This document shows, in pieces, positions 41,347-52,200 of a stretch of DNA of 64,000 nt (positions within the stretch are counted from its first letter, which is position 1; every line of letters starts with the position of its first letter). The DNA comes from Rhopalosiphum padi (taxonomy: Eukaryota > Arthropoda > Insecta > Hemiptera > Aphididae), in the NCBI RefSeq assembly GCF_020882245.1, contig NC_083597.1, positions 38,232,652-38,296,651 of the forward strand, read 5' to 3'. The notes beneath the pieces were generated by a model. It was given only the letters and a program-made list of their open reading frames with translations. It was not told the origin of the DNA and made no database searches. A program made the translations under genes and the position numbers.

Positions 41347-41749
41347 CCGCAGACGACGTACGATTTAATATTAGGTACCTACATATATTATATTATTATA
41401 CCCGATATGCCGTCGTTTACATTTGTTACATAAGTCGTTTTTTTTTTCTTAACGAGGATAGCGTCGATACTCGCAATATATTATTATTTTAGTAACAGTT
41501 GTGCCGTCGAACGAACAGCCAGTCAATTTTCGTGTACCTCACAATAATAACAATATACGACGTTCACGTTTCATCGTGTCGCCCGCTACATAATACGATG
41601 GTACCGCATTTTATCATTATATTGTTATTGTAATGTGTGATGATATCGTGTCCAATTATTATATTATCGGAACTTAACCTCTTGTGGACGGAAACCGTAT
41701 TGCTCGTACGCAATTTTTCGCGAATAAAATGCATTTATAATATGTATAG

Positions 41750-42430
41750 CAGCAGTGGTGGTGCTCGGGCGACCGTCGAATTTCGCGTAGCGCGTGGCGA
41801 GTGCGTGGAACACATAATATTATAATATTATTACACGCGGGGCGATACGGCGGCGGGTGGCGTAAGTGAAAAACGCGAAAACCCGAAAAAAGAAAAACCT
41901 CCCGAAATGTCGTGAAATCGATAGCGCGCGCGCGCTTACCCGCCGTTTTACCTGTGTGCCGGCGACCGAGCGCGCTGGTGCGCGCGTGCGTGCGCGGGTT
42001 GCGCGTGCGGCGGCCGGCCCGGGTCAACGAACTCGCGGAGAAATGCGCGCGTGTACCACGCGGCAACGGCCGCCGACGACGACTCCGTTCGGTGCCGATT
42101 CCGACGACGGCCGAACGCGGCGGCCGCAGCCGCCGCCGCAGCGAGGTCGTCGAACCCGGCGACGCAACAAAAGCCGCTTTGTGTCGGTGGTGCGCTCGAA
42201 CGCTCGCTCGATCGCTCGTTCGCCGGCTCATCGCTCGTTTCGCCGCAGCGGGCGCGGCGCGCGCGTACGACGACCGCGCGACGACACGACAATAAACGGC
42301 ACGATAAAAACGCGGCGGCGGCGACGGTGGTCCGCGCTCGCGAAACGCACTCCTCCCTCTGCTCTTCCCCGACCAGCCACCACCACCACCACCGCCACCA
42401 CCTGCAGTAGCGATGGAAATAATTATATAC
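41750..42430 (-). promoter_or_regulatory. Large CpG island; probable minus-strand promoter and first exon
   Basis: This is the most GC- and CpG-rich block of the window. On the minus strand TATATAA lies at 42429-42423. About 450 bp downstream come two donors: CACACAG|GTAAAA after 41951 and GGCGG|GTAAGC about ten bases further. A TATA box, a GC-rich exon and a donor make a coherent first exon of roughly 42400-41951. A plus-strand donor, GGC|GTAAGT near 41860, allows an opposite transcript too. Frames of up to 260 codons are open on both strands, with homopolymer products (G, A, W, H runs); no start or domain decides between them, so most is probably untranslated. CCACCA triplets at 42376-42402 underlie the runs. 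Confidence 0.45.
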
Positions 42431-43959
42431 CAAATGCGCGGTCCACGGTGCGGCATGATAAATTCGAAATTGTGATTAATATGCCGTTAGAGCGCCGGAG
42501 TTTTGAAAAATACTGATAATTATTATGAAAATAAATATCATTTTACGGGCGATGTACTCGCCGCGGAATCGGTGGACGTATACCATCGCGGTAGGGCAGT
42601 GGCTTTTGCGGGGCATCGGGTTCAGCGGGAGTCTTTTGTTTTCGGCGTTCGCGGGTTTTTTCGCGCATTTACCGCGAAGAAATGTCGAGCGATTACGTGA
42701 TTATCGTCGCGGCGTGGGGATGCAATAATAAGCGATCGCGACTCGCGAGTCGTAATTATTACGACGGTGTATACGGTTCAAACCGGATACCGGACGGATT
42801 TTTAAGGATGTTCCGTTGTAGGTTTGATAGCGTACACGTCTTATCGATAAAAACATCCGATCCTTTGAAATCATCCTTCAGAACAGAGTGCTAAACGGCC
42901 TATACGTGATGCGTTTAGATCGAACGCACTCATACGATATCGAGATACCACAACCTACGGCTTAGATTTTTGTCGATACTTCTGCACAATTCGATAAACA
43001 TTTTTAAACGCATTTGCAGTTCAATGACTTTATTTATGTGTAATATCAAATGCGAATACATTATGAATAATTTTTCTAGCATACGAAATCCAAGCAAGAA
43101 ACAAACTCTTAACATCTCAGAACACTCCAGGCGTTTGCGAGTCCATCTAAAATTCCATCTTGTACGTTTTCCAGTACAATAAATGTGTACATCATATTAT
43201 AATATAGTGTACGCGGGAATAGCAGCTATACTATATATGAGCGCGTGACGTTACGTTCGATCTTTGGGTTATTTCTGTTTCGCGTTTGTATATTTTATCC
43301 GAAATATCGCACGCAGGAAACATTTGTGTAAACACCGCGTGTACCGCCTCGACGAGTTTTTACAATAAAAACGATCGCGGGAAACTATATAGCAAACACG
43401 GAAAAATGTAATCACACGACCGCCGCGTATACATGGTAATTTAATGGCTTTTGTTTATGATGCTCATCGCGGAAACAAACGAAACGGCAGATTTGACTAC
43501 AATAACGTACGCCTATATTATGTACGATATTATAAAATAGCATATTACGTACAATGCATTTTTGTTTTATTATACCACTTACCACTATAATACTCGACTA
43601 TGATTGATTGTTACGTAAATATTTTGAAACTATAGAGTAATTACTAATTTCCGTAAAACATTTAAAAAGTCAGATTAATTATTAAGTAAATTGTATAGGT
43701 AGAATGCGGGTAAATTTTCGAAGACTGTGGGTCGAATTGAAATCGTGTTTTTCTGTCTAAACTGTCTATGGAAACGTATTATACACGCCGCCAATATCCT
43801 ATAATATTATAATATGAAATATGATATTGTGTTTGAACGCATATATATATTGGTTAAACCGTGTGCCTTTTATACGGTGTATATTTTTTTTTAGAGACTA
43901 CTGATGTTTTTCAGATAAATTGTATTTCTCCTTCTTTATTCCATGTATGTAAGGAACAA
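42431..43959. other. Transition from CpG-rich to AT-rich spacer
   Basis: CpG density stays raised to about 42760 and then falls. The short frames (42503-42700, 42525-42728, 42682-42894) overlap each other and lack motifs. AGCGATCGCGACTCGCGAGTCG near 42730 is a GC-rich near-palindromic patch. From 43200 the sequence is ordinary AT-rich spacer. Confidence 0.4.
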
Positions 43960-44710
43960 ATTAAATTAGGTGTTTTAAATTACTAACAGAAATCATATTA
44001 ATTTTTTATTGTTTGGACGAAATGAGTGGAATATTTCGTTCTATATTTAATATTGAAAAACTATACAAAAAGAAATCGATATGTTTTATTTACAAAACTA
44101 AAGCATTTAAAATTAAAAACAATCCTCATTATCTTAGGAAAAAAACATCTCGAAATTCCATTTACTAACACCAACAAAGCATCTAATATATTTATTCAAG
44201 TTGGTCTAAAGACATTAGAGATCATCCCAGATGAAATATGAGTGTTCAAATTATTTGCAATTTAAATACAAACTAAAGAATTGGTTTTGTGATAATCTGT
44301 AGAAATTACTCTATTGTTCAAAACTATTATTTATGAAAAGTTATACTGAAAAACATTTATTAAATAGCTTATTTATTAAAAATCCTAAATATTCAATATT
44401 GCTAAATGATATTTCATATAATTATGATTGTTACTATACTCTTAAGTTCTTATTGGATCCTTTCTATATCAATCTCATTGTGAATTTTTTCTTTTTAAAT
44501 TGTATTCTTAATTTTAAATTTACTTTTTAGTTTATTTATTGCATATTTCTTCCTTATACTTAAATAACATCTAGATAAGTATTCTTGCTCTACGATAAGA
44601 GGTATACCTTAGTGTAGAGCAAAGCTAGTAACTTCATATTATATTCATCCATTATACTTTGTGCACATTTGTTTTACTAGCAATAAATAAATATATTATT
44701 ATTATATATA
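43960..44710 (+). mobile_element. Non-LTR retrotransposon 3' end, decayed
   Basis: The frame at 44026-44241 ends LEIPFTNTNKASNIFIQ then VGLKTLEIIPDEI, matching the usual LINE reverse-transcriptase C-terminal pattern of a proline-containing block, then G.K..N.LP..I. One base shift later the next frame reads YECSNYLQFKYKLKNWF (44237-44290), the typical final FK.KLK.WL helix, and stops at TAG. A further hydrophobic frame (44333-44530) and a 3' untranslated stretch follow, closing with AGCAATAAATAAATATATTA near 44680-44700, a LINE-type tail. Frameshifts show it is inactive; the 5' portion is missing. The jockey/CR1-like label is tentative. Confidence 0.68.
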
Positions 44711-45623
44711 CATAACGTCGTTTGAGAATCGGTGATTGATTCCGGTAGATACCTACCGAGTATATAAAAAAAATGTTTTTTCTTAAGTTATAACGAGTGA
44801 CTTTGATTGAATTGCATTGGAAATGATTGTGAATGATTTTACTATATTTATACTTTATAGCGATACACAACATTTTTCCAAGATCCGTCGAAATTAGAAG
44901 ATGTTGTCTAAAAGTCCGCCTCCTAAACGTCGTATTAAGTTTCGACCGTTTAAAAAGTAAACAAAAATTCCCATCACTACAATCGTCATTATATTATAGT
45001 ATATATATGGCCTTATATGGGTATATATACTCATATATATTATATATATATTTTTTTTTTATAGTTTTAACTGTATTTGGTAGGAACAAACCGACCGTGT
45101 ACTGACATAACGTAACTGTTTGAAAAATAATTGAAATGTTTCACTCATGTTTCAAATAATAATGTCAACAATCGTTTTCATCGCACTTAAAGCGAACAAA
45201 GACGATTTAATAATTTTTTTTTTCGCTATTCTTAGGTACTAGAAACAAAAACCGAATTATAAAAACCGTTCTCGCGCTATCGATTTCAGTACAACAACTC
45301 TGACCATAAAACGACGATTTTCTGTTCGCTCACCGTATAGGTGCTATCGTAATATATACATATTTATATACAGTACATATACATAATAAAGCGCACCTTA
45401 CAATGTATATCAAATTATAATACATTGAAAAACGACGGATTGCCGCGTAGGTAGGTACATCGTATAATATATCAGTGATAATATTATACAGTTTTTACGG
45501 TTGTGGATTTACATGATAATGTCCGTTGTACACAACTCGCGGCGTACTATATAAAACACTACGTATGTATATATTATATTATAATAATATACGAGAGTAG
45601 AATTTGTCTTTGGTGGTGTAGCG
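44711..45623. other. AT-rich spacer
   Basis: The stretch holds an open frame of 90 codons (44833-45105) without motif and TA-rich runs near 45000-45055. CGGTAGATACCTACCG at 44743-44758 is a short palindrome. Nothing else is supportable. Confidence 0.45.
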
Positions 45624-45947
45624 ATGACGATTTTTTCTAAACGGTTATTTAGTTTATTTATTTTAATTCGGTCGTATAAAGTATATTACGCGGTGACCAC
45701 AATAATGCGCGCGCTGTCGACGCGTTACACCTATAGGTTACCCCAAAATAATCCACGAGGCAATGGTATTGGACGAAGTTTGGTTTTTTTGTTTATGGTA
45801 AACTCGCCGCGACCGATCGTGATTTTCACTCCGGCTCTGGAGATTATTATAAATTATAATATACGTATAGTATTATATACGCGTATACGTATATTATCGT
45901 TTCGTCACGAACTGCACAGCCGCGACCGCCGAAATCGACTGAAATAA
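45624..45947 (+). CDS. 107-residue ORF, possible secreted or membrane N-terminus
   Basis: The ATG-started frame begins MTIFSKRLFSLFILIRSYKV, a positively charged then hydrophobic start that could serve as a signal peptide or anchor. The middle (PQNNPRGNGIGRS) is hydrophilic and the end is arginine-rich (HSRDRRNRLK). GC is higher than in the neighbouring spacer. No domain, homologue or splice site is recognised. It is followed 130 bp later by another ATG-started frame on the same strand. Confidence 0.22.
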   Translation: MTIFSKRLFSLFILIRSYKVYYAVTTIMRALSTRYTYRLPQNNPRGNGIGRSLVFLFMVNSPRPIVIFTPALEIIINYNIRIVLYTRIRILSFRHELHSRDRRNRLK

Positions 45948-46074
45948 TCGAACGGCCGGACGTTTCTTTTCTTTTTTTTTTCACATATCTCTCGCGCGTA
46001 TTAATACTGCAACAGCAGTACCTACTATTAATATTGTACCAAAATATCATCCGATACACTGCAGAGCAATAAAA

Positions 46075-46452
46075 ATGACCGAGTCACGATGTACAGACGA
46101 CGCCTCGCCGCTCGATATTATATATTATGTGTACGACGCGGTGAAGAAACGAAAAATTACAAACATTTCACGAATCCATAACCGGAGGAAAAAAAAGATA
46201 AAACGTATACACATTTTACAATCACGAGCGTTAGGTATTTACCGCAGTTCGCGAAATAGCCGAATATTTGGGCTGTATCTATCTGTCTATATAATGACGT
46301 GCGACAAATGTTATACGGCGGACTTGAAAAAACTCGCGGAAAGATTTCGTCACGGCATTGTTGCAGACAATGTGTGTTTCGTTATGCACATAAGTGATGG
46401 TATACGCGTAATTTTTGTGAATATTTTAAAAGCTTTCGGTCGTTTCGTATGA
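46075..46452 (+). CDS. 125-residue basic ORF, unknown
   Basis: The longest ATG-started frame outside the GC-rich and simple-repeat parts. The start context is AAAAATGA. It opens with an acidic stretch, MTESRCTDDASPLD, then a lysine/arginine-rich block (RRKKKIKR), and its last third contains MTCDKCYTADLKKLAERFRH and VCFVMHISDG, with a CxxC pair. This could be a small intronless gene or an exon relic. I recognise no family. No AATAAA follows within the first 150 bp, and chance cannot be excluded. Confidence 0.28.
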   Translation: MTESRCTDDASPLDIIYYVYDAVKKRKITNISRIHNRRKKKIKRIHILQSRALGIYRSSRNSRIFGLYLSVYIMTCDKCYTADLKKLAERFRHGIVADNVCFVMHISDGIRVIFVNILKAFGRFV

Positions 46453-46656
46453 TTATAGACGTTTCATTATATTTTAGCTCAAAAAATATTCAAATTTCAT
46501 ACATCAGAATCGCGGCTTTTACAAATCAAACAAGTACCTGAATTACCCATATATTATACAGTATCTATATAGTGCGTAGAATCTATTGAAAATCCGGACG
46601 TGATGCGTATATCATATAGTATACTGATGAGGCAATAAATCATATATACATGATCG

Positions 46657-46687
<31 letters not shown>

Positions 46688-47990
46688 TTGTATTATGTTG
46701 TATGCATTTAAAAAACCGACATCACCGCACTTGCAATCGATCATCGATTTCTTCGCTTTCTATAAAACTATATCTCCGCGCAAACTATAAAATGAAGCTG
46801 AATACTAATAGATAAATGGAAAACGAGCTATTCAAAATGCTGTTTAGGAAAGATTTTCTTATCCACACAAAGGTTATAGGTACATATACAAACAAATTGA
46901 AGTCGTCGATGTAAAATCAATACCTTTTCGTTGAACAGTTGCTACGAGGGGGTGAAAATGTAACTATATTGAATTATTAAAGTGATGATGGTATGTGAGA
47001 ATATACAAGACTTGATAATGCAATATGGTTGTTTAAGGAAACAAACTCGAAAAAAGAAACGAACGGTTCATTGCATTATTAAAATGTTTAAGTGTTGACC
47101 AAAAATATTTGTTCTTATAGATCAAACCCTTTGTAATACGGTTATAAAAAATGTATTTTTTATTAAACAGGTACCTATAATTGTCTATTTAGAAGTATAA
47201 TAATTTGTTATATAATAGTATCGTTCCCGGTATTTTACAGGTTATTTATTTTTATTTTTATTAACATTTTTTGTTGTTGTTGTTGTTGTATACAATGTTT
47301 AATACATAATATTTTATAAAAACAGTAACTTGTAGTTACGCACCGTATTTTTGTTTTGATTTATATTGCCATTTTATATCATATTTTATAAAATAATAAT
47401 GCATTTAATAATAGTAATTTTATATTTTGTTTTTATACGCACGTCTAGCCACCGACATGAATCATACGCTGCAGATTACCAAATGTGTTTCCGTGTAACG
47501 GTGGTTGCATCTACAACTAAACGTATTTAATAATAATAAATACACGTCCGGGCGAGTTGCGATAATTTATTATATTTTATTCATTAAGTACCCTGTTCGC
47601 GGTTAAACTATATACAACAATAATAACAATGTCACAGGATTCACGCGAGAACTCGTTTATTTATTCAGCATCGTTAATCATGTGCAATATCGTATCATGC
47701 AAAATAAATCATATGACACGAGTTCTGTTTTATTCAAAAAAATGAAAAAAAAATCCGTAAGAACGTGACGAGCGTTTTATATAATAAAACAATTATGTAT
47801 ATAATATGTATGTGAATATGTGATGAATCAAGTAGAAAATCGTAGCGTTTTATTAAGCATACAGAAATTATCCGCGGAGAATTTATTATACGCAACGATC
47901 AAGACATGGCGAACGATGTAAGGTACGAAGTCATAATATGCTAATAGTGCTAGTAAGTATAGAACTTATTATTGAATTCATTGTATTAAT
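46453..47990. other. AT-rich spacer
   Basis: A (TA)n run of about 30 bp at 46657-46686 and a TTG run at 47272-47289. No frame above background. Confidence 0.5.
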
Positions 47991-48455
47991 AACTAGCTAT
48001 TTTCGCAACTTTACTTGCATATCAGTAGTTTTGTTATGGTAAATATAAGAGAGCTAGCTAGAACTAAGCGCGTTTCATTGATTGTGTCGAAAAGGATTAG
48101 TACCAAATTTCAAGTACATTAGACTAAAAATATTACTACTTCCCATACAAATTTTAGCTCTATCACGCCCTTAGGAGTAGAAAGTCTTAAATATTCTTCC
48201 TGATCGATGCTTATAGTATATATAATATTACCACTTCAAATATAAAATTTATATTCGGGCGGTTTACTTTAAATTACATAGAGTAATTATTTATTTGAAT
48301 TTCCTTAGATTAATTTAAAAAAAATGTCTATGTCCTTTATCAGGGTTAAAGGCGGTTAAAGCTATCTCTGTACCAAATTTCATTAAAACCAGTTTTGCAT
48401 GTAGTTTAGTCGTGTTAAAACGTAACAGATAGAATTACTGTCGCATTAAAAAAAA
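47991..48455 (+). mobile_element. RTE/SINE-like retroelement tail, diverged
   Basis: The start, CTAGCTATTTTCGCAACTTT, matches a decayed form of the ACTAGCTTTT..CCGCGACTTCGTCCGCG head seen in many insect SINE/RTE-type repeats. Near the end ACCAAATTTCATTAAAACCA is followed by GTAGTTTAGTCGTG, then AAAACGTAACAGATAG and TTACTGTCGCATTA, matching the common CCAAATTTCATCAAAATCGG, GTAGTTTAGGCGTGAAAGC and GTAACAGACAGA layout. An ACCAAATTTCAAGT word at about 48102 is a second, weaker copy of the same motif. The family name is inference; the element is non-coding and heavily mutated. Confidence 0.55.
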
Positions 48456-48809
48456 GTATTCTTACATTACACAAGTATTTATATCAACAGATATAATACA
48501 ATTTAATAGGTATACCTATCAGCCATATTTATAATATGTATTGTTAAATAAAAACTTGAATACAAAATGTGTAAAATTTTTGTAAATATTCATATCAAGA
48601 TGCAAAAATAAAAATAGAATTTTGATTGATAAAAATCATAGAACAATATTATGAGAGAAAATATTTACTATATACTACCCTTCCCGTCACAAAAAAATTT
48701 CCTGTTGCGTCAATGGCTAATGATATAATATATTATGCGCTCGTATTGGTAAATTACAGTTTTTATACCAAAATAACTATTGCATAGTTTGCATAAAATT
48801 TTATGATGG
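48456..48809. other. AT-rich spacer, nothing seen
   Basis: Plain AT-rich sequence without frames, repeats or signals that can be supported. Confidence 0.5.
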
Positions 48810-49079
48810 TTAAAAAATAAATAAAAAATATACAAAAATGAAATATTTTGAAGTTCTAGAATTTGTCTCTGATTCGCGGAAAACGGACGTTTGAAAAATC
48901 GCAGGTACAAAAACGGTTCTCGTGTATACGTAGTTAGAGATATTATACGTCGATAACCGACATAGTTCCGAACGAGACAACCGGAAGTGACGGTGATGGT
49001 TTAGATGCATCAACGACGGCCAAAATAAAGTCAGCAGTAGAACAATCACCACGACCCATTCGTCATAGGTCATTCCCAT
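48810..49079 (-). CDS. Candidate first exon of a membrane or secreted protein
   Basis: On the minus strand the ATG at 49079 opens MGMTYDEWVVVIVLLLTLFW, an N-terminus with a strong hydrophobic core, then PSLMHLNHHRHFRLSRSEL and a hydrophilic stretch. GC is clearly higher over 48880-49240 than in the flanks. About 130-150 bp upstream in the minus direction lies GCAGTCATTCAGTCTGG, containing two overlapping initiator-like words (TCATTC, TCAGTC). The last codons before the stop at 48810 are AT-rich, so a real exon may end earlier, for example at GAC|GTATAA. No family is recognised. Confidence 0.28.
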   Translation of the reverse strand: MGMTYDEWVVVIVLLLTLFWPSLMHLNHHRHFRLSRSELCRLSTYNISNYVYTRTVFVPAIFQTSVFRESETNSRTSKYFIFVYFLFIF

Positions 49080-49904
49080 CAGCAACGGGGAGGCGACTCT
49101 TCAAGGTCAGCAAAAGGTTGTTCTGCTGTTATTGCAAATAATAAGGGTGGTGTAGCGATGTGGTGAATGACTGCCTATGAAAAAGGACGACGAGCCAGAC
49201 TGAATGACTGCTGATATAGGGTGACTTCGAACCGAAAATCTGTGATCGGTTTGGTATGATATATAATTATATAAATATATAATACACCTTGTGTAACCAT
49301 TGTTCGTGTCGTCCGATAATATTAATAGTATTTGTATATATAGAAATATATTTAGTGGTTGGATATTTAGAATAATATTGGCAAAAGCCGAGAAAACCAT
49401 CGAATGAACAATGAACAAATATTTTTTTAGGCAAAATTATTTTTCCTAGAATTATGTAAGTAGGTATACTTTTATAAATATGTAAAACAATTGCAAACCG
49501 TATGTACCTATATAATAATTTGTTTCCGAAATAATAGATTAGAAAAAAAATTTTATTTTCATAAATATAATATAATAATTTATTTGTCTTTAAACATTTA
49601 AATAAGAATTAAGGTAAGTACCTATTCCTGATGAAATTTAGTTGTAAAATTGTCGTAGGCACGGTTGAATGGATATATGCAAATATCCATATAATATTAT
49701 ATATAGATTATATGCAATACCACTGGGTGTTCTAGCCAAACAGAAAAAAATCGAAATGTCGTATAAATATTTTATTTCAGTTAATCTTTGTTTAATATTT
49801 CGTTTTATATTTAAAAAATATACCAATAAGAATCATTGATATTACTATCAATATTTTGCTTTATATTACACACCTTTCAATCGTATATCGTAATCAAATA
49901 GTTA
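49080..49904. other. Spacer; possible upstream region of the minus-strand ORF
   Basis: The part up to about 49240 has raised GC and initiator-like words on the minus strand; beyond it the sequence is AT-rich. The minus frame at 49107-49418 has no motif. Confidence 0.35.
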
Positions 49905-50682
49905 TATACATAGTGATTTTCTAAGCATGCTCATCAGTCGTCCTTTATTTTTTCATTTAATAATGAATTTAATCAAATTCTGATTTTTGGCATTTTTAAT
50001 ATACTTAATTAAATTCTTGAGTTTTTTTTTTACTAATTATCAAGAAGTATCCTGTGACGATACAAACATCTGGTTTTTTTAATGGAAACCGCTCTTTTTA
50101 ACAGTAAATTATTTAGTGAATATTTTTTTTTTTTAATGTCGATGTACCAAAACACTTAGCTAAGAATTTGAACAAGTAGTTTCTCAGTTATTAAACTGTT
50201 CATATTAAGGATAATAGTCCTTGAATGTGGTTCTACAAAAATATAAACTATATGTATTATTGGATCTAGTATTTATTATACATATACCATTTTTTACAAA
50301 TAATAAGTTAATAAATATTGATTGATTTTGTAATTAATTATTATTACAATTCTTGGGCCATTTGAAAAACACCATACCTTCCAAACTTATTATTAAATAT
50401 ACTAAGTTAAATAACTCAAAAACAATTTGCTTGAACTATATTTTGTTACGTCAATTTGTTCAGAAAACGTATTCGTTAAATACTTTTCACTATAAAATGG
50501 AGGTTCTTATTTGCAAAAAAGAAGTTTGAATATCCAAATTCCATAGAAAATTCCTTGAGTAGGTAGAATAAAAAAAATCTTAAGAATTAGAAAATACGGT
50601 CTTCAAATATATTTAAATGTTTTGAATAACTGCATTATTGAAGAAAAATTGAATGAGCATGCTTGTCTAATCTTCCTGTGTA
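49905..50682. mobile_element. MITE-like element, shared-TIR family, copy 2
   Basis: The left end TATACATAGTGATTTTCTAA continues GCATGCTCATCA. The right end as reverse complement is TACACAGGAAGATTAGACAA then GCATGCTCATTC. The shared AAGCATGCTCAT core and the GTGATTTT-like outer part match the element at 8132-8545. The 778-bp body is AT-rich, with T runs and no coding frame. The target duplication is unclear. Confidence 0.55.
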
Positions 50683-52192
50683 TTGGTATGTTTATTTTAA
50701 TAAAGATGCCTACCTAAATGTAATTATGTAAAAAATTAATATTTTATAATATTTTTGACACTACTACGATTAATAGGAATAATGTTCGGATGATAACGCC
50801 TGTGACGTTGAGTTATTGACTTCGATTGATAATATTTTAAGGTGACTGATTGATCATCTATCATTTAGTAATATTATAATAATATTGTATTGGGTTGGTT
50901 ATGATCATATGAAAGTTAATCGATGTTATCGGTGCTTATGGAATCAGAAAAAAATATAATCATAATATAACAACAATTTCTTGATATAATTACTATCATA
51001 TCGAATGCCTAAGAAGATTATAGTAATTAAGTGTAAAACCACCCAATGAACCCAATTCGTGTTAGATATAATATAAACTAAGTTGTTATCGTAAACAGAT
51101 GAGAATATCAGGTTAAGTTAGGTAGATTTAAGTATAGCTTTAAATTTAAATTATTTAAATTTTGTTAACATAAATAGTTAATAAAAAAATTATAAATTAC
51201 ATTTTTCCGAGAATTCTATAAAACCTCAAATCACCTATTAAAAACATCTTAAAATCATATATATTATTTTAGAATTTGACGTTAAAATATATGCTTTAAG
51301 AAAAATAAATAAATCTCTCTAACGTTTAAGCACTGTCACCAATCTGTTATAAAAGTGCAGTAGGTTATACACTTGTATATGTATGTATACAGAAATTTTA
51401 TCATTTTACGCTCTACTCAAGACTTTTTACAAAACAATAATAATGTCCTTAAAACTGGTAAACTGAATACTGACACATTGTATAAAATATAATTAAAATA
51501 CAAATAACAAATAAATTAGTTAAGCTTAATGATATCCTAGTATTTTATTTGTTAAGAATAATAAGTTCTATTTTTTTTTTTATATATGTTTTTATTGATC
51601 CAAAAATCAAAAATCTTATTACCTAGTGGCCTATTGCGGTGATCAAAAAATTCGTTTATTTTATACTTGCCACGAAATAAAATCCTTAAGCTGTGTTTCC
51701 CTTAGTAATCTACTCCTATATCTTACAAAAAAGTAATAGATTTTTTTATATTATATATAGATACTAGAGAGAGATAAGAAAAACGAAATGTTCAACAAAG
51801 AAGTTACAATATAAAAATAATATAATAGAATAAAAAACGTAAAACGCGCTGTAAATTCTTCGGTAGACAATATTTCAACAATAATATATTATATTATGTT
51901 TTAGTTTATATGTGCCTATATAACATTTGTCTATAGCTCTAAATAAATCAATTAATTATATGCATATACCATAATTAATATATATATATATATATTCATA
52001 TAGACTGTCGCATGTCGGACAAAAATAATTAAACAAGGATTTTTCCTATTCAAAGTGGGCCACAACTGAATTCTATTCATATAACGGACATCAAGAATGT
52101 TTTTTGTTAGATCGGTCGGTTGTCCTGTTATTTTGAGTTGTCCCACAGGATAAAAAATAAAGTCGTAAGAATAATATTATAATAATATTTAC
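50683..52192. other. AT-rich spacer
   Basis: A (TA)n run at 51979-51995; otherwise no gene, hairpin or element end that can be supported. Confidence 0.5.
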
Positions 52193-52200
52193 CGTGGGAA

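Noticed and set aside
41674..42516. 260-codon minus frame (longest in the window) and overlapping frames with Ala, His, Gly or Trp runs
   Set aside because: Overlapping frames are open on both strands in CpG-rich DNA, the 260-codon frame reads through good donors, and homopolymer runs in every frame indicate triplet-rich DNA rather than protein constraint.
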